DNA of 64,000 nucleotides from UBA8524 sp964215915 (GTDB lineage: Bacteria; Bacteroidota; Bacteroidia; UBA8524). The DNA lies in NCBI GenBank assembly GCA_964215915.1, contig CAXPEB010000066.1, forward strand, positions 1-64,000. Direction: 5' to 3'. The first letter of the stretch is position 1, and each line of letters begins with the position of its first letter. Positions 25,651 through 34,140 of the stretch are shown one piece after another. Below the pieces are notes generated by a model. It saw only the letters and a program-made list of their open reading frames with translations. It did no database searches and was not told the origin of the DNA. The position numbers and the translations under genes are program-made.

Positions 25651-26865
25651 ATGTTGCAATTGCCCATATACCTGGATAATAACGCTACCACACCTCTGGA
25701 TCCCAGGGTGCTGGAGGCGATGTTGCCTTATTTTCAATCTAAATTCGGGAATGCGGCCAGCCGTTCTCACAGCTTTGGCTGGGCAGCCGAGGAAGCCGTG
25801 GATTACGCACGCGAGCAGATTGCTGCGTTGATCGGAGCCAACCCGAAGGAGATTATTTTCACCTCCGGAGCTACGGAATCGGATAACCTGGCCCTGAAGG
25901 GAGTATTCGAAATGTACGGCGAAAAAGGCAAGCATATCATCACTGCCAAAACCGAACACAAAGCTGTGCTCGACGCCTGCAAACACCTGGAAAAACTGGG
26001 TGCTGAGATAACCTACCTGAATGTAAACAGCGAAGGCCTTGTTTCCCTGGAGGAGTTGGAAGCGGCCATCCGGCCGGATACCATCCTGGTGAGCATCATG
26101 TATGCAAACAATGAGATCGGGGTGATTCAACCCATTCGGGAAATCAGTGCGATTGCGCACAAACACGGTGCGTTGTTCATGACCGATGCCACCCAGGCCG
26201 TAGGGAAAATTCCTGTGGATGTGAATGCTGACGGGATAGACCTTCTGTCCTTCAGTGCCCACAAGATGTATGGTCCGAAAGGAGTGGGAGCATTGTATGT
26301 CAGACGTAAGAATCCCCGGGTTAAGGTAACTGCCCAGATAGACGGAGGAGGCCACGAGCGCGGCATGCGTTCCGGTACTCTGAACGTGCCTGGCATTGTA
26401 GGCTTTGGTAAAGCTTGCGAGTTGTGCAGGCTGGATATGGAATCCGATACTGCCCGGATCAAAGCATTACGCGACAAGCTGGAAAAGGAGTTGCTTACGA
26501 TTGAAGAAGCCTATCTCAACGGAAGTAAGGAGAGCCGTCTTCCGCATGTGAGCAACATCTCTTTCAAGTATGTGGAAGGAGAGGGCCTTATGATGGGAGT
26601 AAAAGATATTGCCGTATCTTCGGGTTCGGCGTGCACTTCGGCTTCTCTGGAGCCCAGCTACGTACTGAAAACACTGGGGCTCGACGATGAGCTGGCACAC
26701 TCTTCCCTGCGTTTCGGCCTGAGCCGTTTTACCACAGAAGAGGAAATTGACTATACCATCAGCCACGTAAAAGAGGCTGTTGAAAAACTGAGGGACATGA
26801 GCCCGCTTTGGGAGATGTTCAAAGAAGGAATTGATTTGAAAACCATTGAATGGTCGGAGCACTGA
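25651..26865 (+). CDS. iscS: Cysteine desulfurase (IscS/NifS type)
   Basis: 404 aa PLP enzyme that takes sulfur from cysteine for Fe-S cluster assembly. It has YLDNNATTPLDP at the N-terminus, FTSGATESDNLA near 70, the PLP Lys205 in FSAHKMYGPKG, and the catalytic cysteine loop SSGSACTSASLEP (Cys328), which marks the group I type. The RFGLSRFTTEEE segment near the C-terminus is also conserved. It is the first gene of iscS-iscU-iscA, with an intergenic gap of 33 nt to iscU. The operator-like palindrome upstream suggests iron or Fe-S control. Confidence 0.96.
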   Translation: MLQLPIYLDNNATTPLDPRVLEAMLPYFQSKFGNAASRSHSFGWAAEEAVDYAREQIAALIGANPKEIIFTSGATESDNLALKGVFEMYGEKGKHIITAKTEHKAVLDACKHLEKLGAEITYLNVNSEGLVSLEELEAAIRPDTILVSIMYANNEIGVIQPIREISAIAHKHGALFMTDATQAVGKIPVDVNADGIDLLSFSAHKMYGPKGVGALYVRRKNPRVKVTAQIDGGGHERGMRSGTLNVPGIVGFGKACELCRLDMESDTARIKALRDKLEKELLTIEEAYLNGSKESRLPHVSNISFKYVEGEGLMMGVKDIAVSSGSACTSASLEPSYVLKTLGLDDELAHSSLRFGLSRFTTEEEIDYTISHVKEAVEKLRDMSPLWEMFKEGIDLKTIEWSEH

Positions 26866-26898
26866 TAAGCGCTCCAGCAATACATAAAAAAGAAGAAT

Positions 26899-27303
26899 AT
26901 GGCATACTCAGATAAAGTGATCGATCATTATTCCAATCCCCGTAATATCGGGACATTGGATAAAGGCAACAAAGCGGTGGGAACCGGATTGGTAGGGGCC
27001 CCTGAATGTGGCGACGTGATGCGTTTGCAGATTGAGGTAGACGAAAGTACCGGAGTTATCCGCGACGCCAAGTTCAAAACATTCGGCTGCGGATCAGCAA
27101 TCGCTTCTTCTTCCCTGGCTACAGAGTGGCTCAAGGGAAAGTCGCTTGACGATGCTATGAAAATCGACAACATGGATATCGTGGAAGAGCTGGCATTGCC
27201 GCCGGTAAAAATTCACTGCTCCGTGCTGGCCGAAGACGCGATCAAGGCGGCTATCAACGATTACCGCGTAAAGAACGGATTACCCCCAATTGAAAATTTA
27301 TAA
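26899..27303 (+). CDS. iscU: Fe-S cluster assembly scaffold IscU
   Basis: 134 aa scaffold on which clusters are built from sulfur of IscS. All three ligand cysteines are present: Cys37 (PECGD), Cys64 (FGCGSAIASSS) and Cys107 (KIHCSVLAEDAI). Asp39 follows the first Cys. The N-terminal KVIDHYSNPRNIG is the usual IscS-binding start. The normal LPPVK motif recognised by the HscA chaperone is seen (LPPVK, 100-104), although no hscA or hscB is in the window. Confidence 0.96.
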   Translation: MAYSDKVIDHYSNPRNIGTLDKGNKAVGTGLVGAPECGDVMRLQIEVDESTGVIRDAKFKTFGCGSAIASSSLATEWLKGKSLDDAMKIDNMDIVEELALPPVKIHCSVLAEDAIKAAINDYRVKNGLPPIENL

Positions 27304-27305
27304 GT

Positions 27306-27644
27306 ATGGATACAAGTATGATCACCGCAACGGAAAAAGCGGCAAGACGTGTGAGCGAGCTGAGACAGGAAGCAGACCTGGACAACAGCTATTTCATCCG
27401 TGTGGCTGTTGAAGGCGGAGGTTGTTCCGGCCTGTCCTACAAACTCGATTTTGATAATGAGGAAAAGGCCGGGGACCAGGCCTTTGAAAGCAACGGAGTG
27501 AAGATTGTCGTAGACATGAAAAGCTTCCTCTACCTCTGCGGTACCGAGCTGGATTTCAGCGACGGGCTTAATGGCAAAGGTTTCGCTTTCAATAATCCCA
27601 ATGCTTCCCGCACCTGTGGCTGCGGCGAAAGCTTTGCGGTATAA
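27306..27644 (+). CDS. iscA: Iron-sulfur cluster assembly accessory protein (IscA/HesB family)
   Basis: 112 aa A-type carrier. The conserved cysteines are Cys40 (GGGCSG), Cys104 and Cys106 (TCGCGESF). The order and spacing match IscA/ErpA. It starts 2 nt after the iscU stop and ends the operon, with a terminator 24 nt downstream. It lies where the chaperone and ferredoxin genes would follow in the classical isc operon. Confidence 0.94.
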   Translation: MDTSMITATEKAARRVSELRQEADLDNSYFIRVAVEGGGCSGLSYKLDFDNEEKAGDQAFESNGVKIVVDMKSFLYLCGTELDFSDGLNGKGFAFNNPNASRTCGCGESFAV

Positions 27645-27667
27645 AACAGTTTAGTGTATGAATGTCT

Positions 27668-27699
27668 AAAGGCCGTTCCATCTGGGGCGGTCTTTTTTT
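27668..27699 (+). terminator. Rho-independent terminator of iscSUA
   Basis: A 12-bp imperfect stem (AAAGGCCGTTCC / GGGGCGGTCTTT) with an ATCT loop runs into seven or more T. It is 24 nt past the iscA stop. Confidence 0.85.
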
Positions 27700-27851
27700 G
27701 TTGCTATTCGCCGTTTGCCATTTGCACTTGGCTTTTGGTTCCTTATCAGCCCGTGAGGCTCTACGCTCCATAGCAAACCGCCAATAGCCAACAGCAAGAA
27801 CTTAAGGAGAGGCTTGCCTGCCGGAACTTAAGACAGTTCGGGGCATGTAAC

Positions 27852-27911
27852 ACTCCCCCTTTGGAGGTTTACCTGCCGGAACATCGTGAAGGCAGGGGGC
27901 GGGGGGAGGAC
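27852..27911. repeat. Structured 60-bp element, copy 1
   Basis: Identical to 28268-28327. An outer stem CTCCCCC / GGGGGAG and an inner stem CCTGCC / GGCAGG predict a nested hairpin. The G-rich 3' arm (GGGGGCGGGGGGAGGA) could also form a quadruplex. Confidence 0.8.
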
Positions 27912-28267
27912 ATAAGGGGGCTCGGTTCTGGGTATTGGGTATTGGGTTTTGGCCGTTCAACACGGATGCTTCCACATATCCCTCATAGTCAGGTGATTAG
28001 GTAAGATAGATGGTTTCCTTCCACCTTAGGTCTGCGTATTCCGCGCAAATCGGATTTCGCAGATCCCGCAGAGGCCCGTTCGGAAGAAGCGGTCTCTGAG
28101 CAAACGCTCCTGTATCTCCGCGTATTCTGCGGGAAATAAGAAGGAAAGGTCTAAGGGAGGGTGCTTCGTGAGGCTCTGCGCTCCCACGGCAAACTGCCAA
28201 TGGCCAACAGCAAGAACCTAAGGAGAGGCTTACCTGCCGAAACCAGGGCAGGCTTAGGCAGTGAAAG

Positions 28268-28327
28268 ACTCCCCCTTTGGAGGTTTACCTGCCGGAACAT
28301 CGTGAAGGCAGGGGGCGGGGGGAGGAC
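28268..28327. repeat. Structured 60-bp element, copy 2
   Basis: Exact copy of 27852-27911, with the same nested inverted repeats. The flanks differ by scattered substitutions, so this core is the most conserved part of the repeat unit. Confidence 0.8.
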
Positions 28328-28701
28328 TTAGGAGGGCTCGGTTCTGGGTATTTGGTATTTGGTTTTGGTCGTTCAACACGGATGCTTCCGCAGGCCCCGC
28401 AGAGGCCCGTTCGGAAGAAGCAGTCTCTGAGCAACCGCTCCCGTATCTCTGCGTATTCTGCGGGAAATAAGAAGGAAAGATCGTTGGGTTGGTTTCTTGT
28501 TAGCCTTATCAAAGCCGAAGAGTGACAACCCGTGAGGCTCTACGCCCCAATAGCAAATCGCCAATAGCCAACGGCAGCAGAGCTATCAAGGTACTTGGTT
28601 TTAGGTCTTAGGTTCTGGCCGTTCGGCGCCTGTGTTTTCGGGTATATCCATTTAATCCTGTTTCCCGAAAATCTCCCGCAAATACCCAAAAGTCATTTTC
28701 T

Positions 28702-28721
28702 ATTCCCCACTTTCTCCCACC
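28702..28721 (-). promoter_or_regulatory. Candidate MraZ box, inverted copy
   Basis: On the minus strand it carries two GTGGGA/GTGGGG repeats, 10 nt apart. MraZ binds such 10-nt spaced TGGGN repeats in front of its own operon in known species. The orientation is opposite to the box at 28791. Confidence 0.4.
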
Positions 28722-28790
28722 GTGAAAACCATTGGTATTTCTGTAATAAATGCTTCCTTAATGCGTTGTGGAAAAATAAAGAGCTAAGAA

Positions 28791-28820
28791 TGTGGTTTGA
28801 TGTGGGGAAAAGTGGAATGG
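28791..28820 (+). promoter_or_regulatory. Candidate MraZ box before the division cluster
   Basis: Three direct GTGG repeats with exact 10-nt spacing at 28792, 28802 and 28812 (GTGGTTTGAT, GTGGGGAAAA, GTGGAATGGA). This is the layout of known MraZ operators. A TAATTTTA box at 28828-28835, one mismatch from TAnnTTTG, follows directly, then mraZ. Confidence 0.65.
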
Positions 28821-28854
28821 AATGTTCTAATTTTACATGCTGAAAAGGTGCAAC

Positions 28855-29328
28855 ATGGCGCATTTCATAGGAGAATACGAGTGCAAAACCGACGCAAAAG
28901 GCCGTATAAGCCTGCCGTCAAGCCTTCGCCGGCAGATTCCGGAAGAGGCAGGCGACAGGCTTGTGGTGAACCGCGGTTTTGATCAATGCCTCGTGCTCTA
29001 CACGCGCCAGGAGTGGTTGAAAGAGACGGAGAAGCTTAGTAAGCTGAATTCCTTCAATAAGCGCGACCGAATGTTCATCCGCCTCTTCAATAACGGGGCA
29101 ACCGAAATACAGGTCGATGCGGCCTCGCGGATCAATATCCCGCGTAAGCTGCTTGAATATGCTTCCATTGACGGCGATGCCGTACTCTTCGCTTACAACA
29201 ACCGGATAGAGATCTGGTCGAAAAAGCACTATGATGATCAGTTGAATATCGATCCCGATGAATTCAGTCGCCTGGCTGAGGAGGTGATGTCGGGAGATAC
29301 AGGAGATACGGGAGGGCCCAATGAGTAA
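28855..29328 (+). CDS. mraZ: Transcriptional regulator MraZ
   Basis: 157 aa from the ATG at 28855, chosen because MAHFIGEYECKTDAKGRISLP is the usual MraZ start and AAGGTG lies 6 nt upstream. It has two AbrB-like halves: the first with DAKGRISLPSSLR (about 12-24), the second with DAASRINIPRKLLEYA (about 88-103). MraZ rings bind the repeat box upstream and repress the dcw cluster in studied species. It ends in a Gly/Asp-rich tail and overlaps rsmH by 8 bp. A longer in-frame start at 28837 is less likely. Confidence 0.94.
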   Translation: MAHFIGEYECKTDAKGRISLPSSLRRQIPEEAGDRLVVNRGFDQCLVLYTRQEWLKETEKLSKLNSFNKRDRMFIRLFNNGATEIQVDAASRINIPRKLLEYASIDGDAVLFAYNNRIEIWSKKHYDDQLNIDPDEFSRLAEEVMSGDTGDTGGPNE

Positions 29329-30217
29329 TTACCACGTACCGGTGATGCTCAATGAATGCCTGAATGGCCTGAAAATACAACCCGGAGGAACCTTTGTCGA
29401 TGTTACATTCGGCGGGGGAGGGCACAGTCGTGCCATTTTGGAGCGGCTGGATAAAGGAAGGCTCATTGCCTTCGATCAGGATGATGATGCCCTGGAAAAT
29501 GCACCGGATCATCCCGGTTTTACCCTGGTTAATCACAATTTCAGGTACCTGAAACGCTTCCTCCGTTACCACAACGCCATGCCGGTAGACGGTATTCTGG
29601 CCGACCTGGGAATTTCCTCCCACCAGATTGATGAGGCAGAACGCGGCTTTGCCCACCGTTTCGATGCGTCCCTCGATATGCGTATGAACCGGAAATCGGG
29701 AAAAAGTGCATTCGAGGTATTGAATCATTATGAGTCGGAAGCGCTTGCCGGCGTTTTGTTCCGTTACGGGGAGCTTAGAAACTCCAGGCAACTGGCTACG
29801 GCCATTATCTCAGAACGGGGAGTGGCGCCTATTGCAAACACGGCACACCTGAAAAAGACGTTAGCCCGGTTTGCTCCGCGGGGCAAAGAGAACCAGTTCT
29901 ATTCCCAGGTGTTTCAGGCGATCCGCATCGAGGTGAATGACGAGTTGAAGGCGCTGGAAGCCTTGTTGGAGCAGAGCATAGAAGTGCTGCGGCAGGGCGG
30001 TCGCCTGGTGGTAATGTCCTACCACTCGCTGGAAGACCGCATGGTGAAAAACTTCATGCAAACGGGAAACGTAGACGGAGAGGATATCCGCGACATGTAC
30101 GGCAACCGGATTCGTCCCATGGAGCCGATAGGCAAAGTGATCAAAGCCAGCGAAGAAGAAATAGAACGAAATCCGCGAGCGCGAAGCGCCCGCCTTAGGA
30201 TAGCAGAAAAACAATGA
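29321..30217 (+). CDS. rsmH: 16S rRNA (cytosine-1402-N4)-methyltransferase
   Basis: 298 aa SAM-dependent enzyme that methylates C1402 in the decoding centre of 16S rRNA. It begins YHVPVMLNECLNGL, with the SAM-binding motif TFVDVTFGGGGHSRAIL near residues 22-38, ILADLGISSHQID near 90, and VMSYHSLEDRMVKNF near 230, all family signatures. Length and order after mraZ are canonical. It overlaps mraZ by 8 bp and the ftsL-like gene by 4 bp, so translation is coupled. Confidence 0.97.
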   Translation: MSNYHVPVMLNECLNGLKIQPGGTFVDVTFGGGGHSRAILERLDKGRLIAFDQDDDALENAPDHPGFTLVNHNFRYLKRFLRYHNAMPVDGILADLGISSHQIDEAERGFAHRFDASLDMRMNRKSGKSAFEVLNHYESEALAGVLFRYGELRNSRQLATAIISERGVAPIANTAHLKKTLARFAPRGKENQFYSQVFQAIRIEVNDELKALEALLEQSIEVLRQGGRLVVMSYHSLEDRMVKNFMQTGNVDGEDIRDMYGNRIRPMEPIGKVIKASEEEIERNPRARSARLRIAEKQ

Positions 30218-30597
30218 ACAAAATCCGCGAAAAAGAAAACAAGGAGCAGGGTACACCGGAAGAAACCAAAGCGAAATCGTCGCTGAGCAATCTTGCCGAC
30301 CTGAATTTCCTGCAGGGTGACCTCAGGAGGTATCTCCCTTTTCTCTTTTTCCTGGCAGCCCTGGCTATCGTGCATATCTACAACTCCCATCAGGCCATCA
30401 AGATCGTGAAGCGCTGCGATGAACTGGGTAAAGAGATCAAAGAAGCCCGGGCAGAATACATCAGCGTGAAATCCGAACTCATGTACCGGAGCAAACAATC
30501 CCAGGTGGCCAAACGACTCGAAGGCACGGGATTGAAAGAGCTGAAGAGCCCGCCGTTTAAAATCATCGAAACAAAGGAGGACCGCGATGAACATTAA
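30214..30597 (+). CDS. ftsL: FtsL-like cell division protein
   Basis: 127 aa bitopic membrane protein. A charged cytoplasmic start (1-45) is followed by one membrane helix (about 46-63; FLFFLAALAIVHIYNSH) and a periplasmic coiled-coil stretch (about 65-115; rich in Lys/Glu, KRCDELGKEIKEA). FtsL is poorly conserved in sequence; the call rests on topology, size and location between rsmH and the penicillin-binding protein. It would bridge FtsQ/FtsB and FtsW/FtsI in the divisome. It overlaps rsmH by 4 bp and the PBP gene by 11 bp. Confidence 0.85.
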   Translation: MNKIREKENKEQGTPEETKAKSSLSNLADLNFLQGDLRRYLPFLFFLAALAIVHIYNSHQAIKIVKRCDELGKEIKEARAEYISVKSELMYRSKQSQVAKRLEGTGLKELKSPPFKIIETKEDRDEH

Positions 30598-32683
30598 ACG
30601 GGCCATACTGTGGCGGGTGTATTTCGCCTTTATCGCCGTAGCACTTTTCGGGGTGCTGGTGATCTGGTATGCCTTCCGCATCCAGTTTGTGGAGGGCGAT
30701 AAGTGGCGCGATATGGCCGAAGAACTTACCACCGACTTTCAGACTATTGAAGCGGTGCGCGGAAACATCTATTCCTCCGACGGCTCTCTCCTGGCTACCT
30801 CGGTGCCGATCTACGAGCTGCGAATGGATTTTAAGGCAGGCGGACTAACCGACGAAGCTTTTGAAGAAGGTATCGATTCGCTGGCTTACCTCTTTGCCTC
30901 CACTTTCCGTGACAAGCCCAAAAGCGAATACCTGCGCCAGTTTCGGAAAGCTCGGAAAGAAGGCAAGCGGTATTTTTTGCTCAAGCGCCGGCTGGGATTC
31001 CGGGAGGTGAAAGAAATGCGGCAATGGCCTATCCTGCGTCGGGGTCAGCATAAGGGCGGACTTATCGTCATAGAAAAAGACCAGAGGCAAAAACCCTTTC
31101 AAATCCTTGCTTACCGAACCATCGGATATTCCATAGACGGTGTAGCTCCCGTAGGACTGGAAGGGGCGTACGATCAGGTGTTGGGCGGGATATCCGGGAA
31201 ACGCCTCATGCAAAAAGTGGCGGGAGGAGTATGGATCCCCGTAAACGACGAGAATGAAATTGAGCCCGAGAACGGCAAAGACATCTATACCACCATTGAT
31301 ATCAACCTTCAAGATGTGGCGGAGGATGCCCTGTATGAAACCCTGGTAAGGCATGATGCCCTGAATGGCTGTGCGGTACTGATGGAAGTGGAAACCGGTC
31401 ATATCAAAGCCATCGCCAACCTCAGCCGCAAGGAAGAGGGCGTCTATACGGAAGCCTACAACTATGCGGTAGGAGAAAGCGGCGAACCGGGTTCCACGAT
31501 CAAGCTGGCTTCGCTGATCGCCCTGCTGGAAGAAGGGATTTCCCTGGATGATACGGTGGATGTGGAAGGCGGGGTTACCCAATACTTCGACCGGAAAATG
31601 AAGGATTCCGAACCGGGACATTATGAAAAACTCACTCTCCGCGAATGTTTTGAGTATTCCAGCAACGTGGGGATATCCAAGCTGGTGTACCGTAGCTTCA
31701 AAGAGAATCCGCAGAAGTTCGTGGATTATTTCCGGCAGATAGGCCTGGCCGATGACCTGCAACTGCAGATCACCGGAGCAGGGAAGCCGAGGATCAAAAA
31801 TCCGGGAGACAACGACTGGTACGGGACCACATTACCCTGGATGAGCATCGGGTATGAAACCCAGTTCACACCCCTTCAGATCCTTACGCTCTACAATGCC
31901 ATTGCCAATGAGGGGCGTATGATGAAGCCGATGTTTGTGACCGAAGTCAGACAAACCGGTCGGCTGGTGGAAGAATTCGATCCCGTTGAACTGAAGTCGA
32001 AAATATGCAGCAAAGAGACTCTGAAAAAGGTTCGAATGACTATGGAAGGGGTAGTTCAAAACGGTACTGCCCGAAACCTGAGAAACCCGGATTATTCTGT
32101 GGCCGGTAAAACCGGAACAGCGCAGATGGCCCGGGGAGGCCGGTATACCAAATCCTTTTACAAAAGCTCTTTTGTGGGCTATTTCCCCGCTGATAATCCC
32201 AAGTATACCTGCATTGTTTCCATCAACGGAGCCTCCCGTGGCGTGTATTACGGATCGGCAGTGGCCGGACCGGTGTTCAAAGAGATTGCCGACAAGGTAT
32301 ACGCCAGCAGCCTCTACATGCATAATGACCTGGAAGTGACCATGGAAACTCCCTCCATGGAAACCCCGGAGAACCTGGCCGGAAATGCGGAGGAGATCCG
32401 GTTTCTGATGAACCGGCTCGGGATTTCCAACAAGCTGGAGTCGGAAGACAACGAATGGGCATACACCTCCCGCTTTGAGAAGAATATGGCCATACGGCCA
32501 CGAAAGATAATTCCCAACCTGGTTCCCAATGTAGTGGGAATGAACCTGCGCGATGCGCTTTACCTCCTGGAAAATGCGGGCCTGACGGTTCGCGTATCCG
32601 GCAGCGGAAGGGTGCGCAGGCAATCGCTTTCTCCGGGCACCCGCGTGCTCAAAGGTTCCACCGTAAGCCTGCTGCTGCAATGA
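30587..32683 (+). CDS. ftsI: Division-specific transpeptidase (FtsI/PBP3-like) with PASTA domain
   Basis: 698 aa. An N-terminal membrane helix (about 8-28) leads to the non-catalytic dimerisation domain (from about 55; VRGNIYSSDGSLLA), then the transpeptidase domain. Its serine is at about 303 in GSTIK, the SxN motif is SSN near 358, and KTGTAQ begins near 507. A PASTA domain closes the protein (about 640-698; VPNVVGMNLRDALYLLENAGLTV). It cross-links septal peptidoglycan together with FtsW. The PASTA domain is usual in Bacteroidota and Gram-positive versions but absent from the E. coli protein. The stop overlaps murE by 4 bp. Confidence 0.95.
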   Translation: MNIKRAILWRVYFAFIAVALFGVLVIWYAFRIQFVEGDKWRDMAEELTTDFQTIEAVRGNIYSSDGSLLATSVPIYELRMDFKAGGLTDEAFEEGIDSLAYLFASTFRDKPKSEYLRQFRKARKEGKRYFLLKRRLGFREVKEMRQWPILRRGQHKGGLIVIEKDQRQKPFQILAYRTIGYSIDGVAPVGLEGAYDQVLGGISGKRLMQKVAGGVWIPVNDENEIEPENGKDIYTTIDINLQDVAEDALYETLVRHDALNGCAVLMEVETGHIKAIANLSRKEEGVYTEAYNYAVGESGEPGSTIKLASLIALLEEGISLDDTVDVEGGVTQYFDRKMKDSEPGHYEKLTLRECFEYSSNVGISKLVYRSFKENPQKFVDYFRQIGLADDLQLQITGAGKPRIKNPGDNDWYGTTLPWMSIGYETQFTPLQILTLYNAIANEGRMMKPMFVTEVRQTGRLVEEFDPVELKSKICSKETLKKVRMTMEGVVQNGTARNLRNPDYSVAGKTGTAQMARGGRYTKSFYKSSFVGYFPADNPKYTCIVSINGASRGVYYGSAVAGPVFKEIADKVYASSLYMHNDLEVTMETPSMETPENLAGNAEEIRFLMNRLGISNKLESEDNEWAYTSRFEKNMAIRPRKIIPNLVPNVVGMNLRDALYLLENAGLTVRVSGSGRVRRQSLSPGTRVLKGSTVSLLLQ

Positions 32684-34137
32684 AAAAGCTGAAGGATCTC
32701 ATACAGGAAATTACCCCTATGGAGGAGAGCCGCTTTGACGGCAGCACGACCATCAAAGGGATTACCATGGACTCCCGCAAGGTGGAGCCCGGTTTTGCCT
32801 TTGTCGCGATTCGTGGAGCGGTTGCTGACGGGCATGCTTTTATCGATAAGGCTCTGGACCTGGGAGCGGTACTTATTGTGGCCGAAAGCTCTCCCACCAC
32901 AGAGGCCGGCAACTGGATCCAGGTGGAATCCACCCATGAGGCGCTGGGCCAGATGGCTTCCGCTTTTTATGATCATCCTTCAAGACAGCTGAAGCTGGTT
33001 GGGGTTACCGGCACTAACGGAAAGACTACCGTGGCCACGCTGCTGTATGAATTATTTGTGCGCCTCGGATACCGTACCGGGCTCCTTTCTACAGTCCGCA
33101 ACCGGATCCATGACAAAGTGCTTCCTGCTACCCATACCACACCCGATGCAGTGAGCCTCAATGCCCTGTTGGCCGATATGCTGGCCGACGGTTGCGATTA
33201 CTGCTTCATGGAATGTAGCTCACATGCCATACACCAGCGCCGTATTGCCGGCTTGCATTTTACTGGCGGCCTCTTTACCAACCTTACCCACGACCACCTT
33301 GATTACCACGGCAGTTTTGAAGACTACCGGGATGCGAAGAAGCTGTTCTTCGATACCCTGCCTGTCGAAGCCTTTGCGCTGACGAACAAAGACGACCGAA
33401 ACGGCAACTTCATGCTTCAAAATACAAAGGCTTCTAAGTATACCTACAGCCTGCACAGCATGAGTGATTTCCGGGCCAGGATGCTGGAACAGGATTTTAA
33501 CGGAATGTTGCTGAAGATCGGGGAGACTGAAGCCTGGTACCGGCTGGTTGGAGGCTTCAATGCCTATAACCTGTTGGCCGTATACGGTGCCGCATTCCTG
33601 CTGCATATCCGTGAAGACGAGATCATCCATCACCTGACCCAACTGGGTAGCGTGGCGGGGAGAATTGATTACGTAAGGGAAGGAGATCTCACGGGCATCA
33701 TCGACTATGCCCACACCCCCGATGCACTGAAAAACGTGCTGGAAGTAATTAACAGCATTCGCACGCGCAATGAGAAGCTTATCACGGTGATCGGCTGCGG
33801 GGGCGACCGCGATACCGCTAAGCGCCCCATCATGGCTGAAGTGGCCGTGAGACTCAGCGACCAAGTGGTGTTCACTTCCGATAACCCGCGCAGTGAAGAT
33901 CCGGAACGCATACTCGATGAGATGGAAAAAGGAGTTCCTCCCGAGTTGTATAAGCGTACCGTGCGCATTAGCGACAGAAGGGAAGCGATCAAAACGGCCG
34001 TGAGGCTGGCCAAAACCGGCGACATCGTACTGGTGGCCGGCAAAGGCCATGAGACTTACCAGGAAATACAAGGGGTGAAACACCCCTTTGACGATAAGGC
34101 GATTTTGAAGGAAATGATGGAAAAACTAAAAGCCTGA
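32680..34137 (+). CDS. murE: UDP-MurNAc-tripeptide synthetase (diaminopimelate-adding)
   Basis: 485 aa ATP-dependent ligase adding the third residue to UDP-MurNAc-L-Ala-D-Glu. The ATP site GTNGKTTVATLL is near residue 111 and HTTPDAVSLN near 155. The motif DNPR near 401 (FTSDNPRSEDP) is the known signature for meso-diaminopimelate as substrate. The C-terminal ligase domain ends with VAGKGHETYQ. The start overlaps the PBP stop by 4 bp. Confidence 0.97.
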   Translation: MKKLKDLIQEITPMEESRFDGSTTIKGITMDSRKVEPGFAFVAIRGAVADGHAFIDKALDLGAVLIVAESSPTTEAGNWIQVESTHEALGQMASAFYDHPSRQLKLVGVTGTNGKTTVATLLYELFVRLGYRTGLLSTVRNRIHDKVLPATHTTPDAVSLNALLADMLADGCDYCFMECSSHAIHQRRIAGLHFTGGLFTNLTHDHLDYHGSFEDYRDAKKLFFDTLPVEAFALTNKDDRNGNFMLQNTKASKYTYSLHSMSDFRARMLEQDFNGMLLKIGETEAWYRLVGGFNAYNLLAVYGAAFLLHIREDEIIHHLTQLGSVAGRIDYVREGDLTGIIDYAHTPDALKNVLEVINSIRTRNEKLITVIGCGGDRDTAKRPIMAEVAVRLSDQVVFTSDNPRSEDPERILDEMEKGVPPELYKRTVRISDRREAIKTAVRLAKTGDIVLVAGKGHETYQEIQGVKHPFDDKAILKEMMEKLKA

Positions 34138-34140
34138 GCC

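Larger units (their letters stand above)
27704..28640. repeat. Non-coding region of three degenerate tandem units
   Basis: The sequence from iscA to mraZ (27645-28854) has no credible gene. Most of it is a repeat with copies beginning at the block CGTGAGGCTCT at 27752, 28167 and 28531 (spacing 415 and 364 bp). Each copy has the block GCCAATAGCCAAC or a variant. Copies 1 and 2 share a 60-bp identical stretch (27852-27911 and 28268-28327) with nested inverted repeats, a TTGGGTATT-type low-complexity run, and a GCAGAGGCCCGTTCGGAAGAAGC block. Copy 3 is partial. The small ORFs here are repeat-derived and I do not call them genes. Confidence 0.85.

Noticed and set aside
28277..28525. Several 60-80 aa ORFs in the repeat region, on both strands
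   Set aside because: They come from the repeat units, recur in parallel in each copy, and have low-complexity Arg/Pro/Gly composition without a start signal.
27645..28854. A CRISPR array or tRNA cluster in the 1.2-kb gap
   Set aside because: The repeats are long, few, irregularly spaced and structured internally; no CRISPR-length direct repeats or cloverleaf folds were seen.
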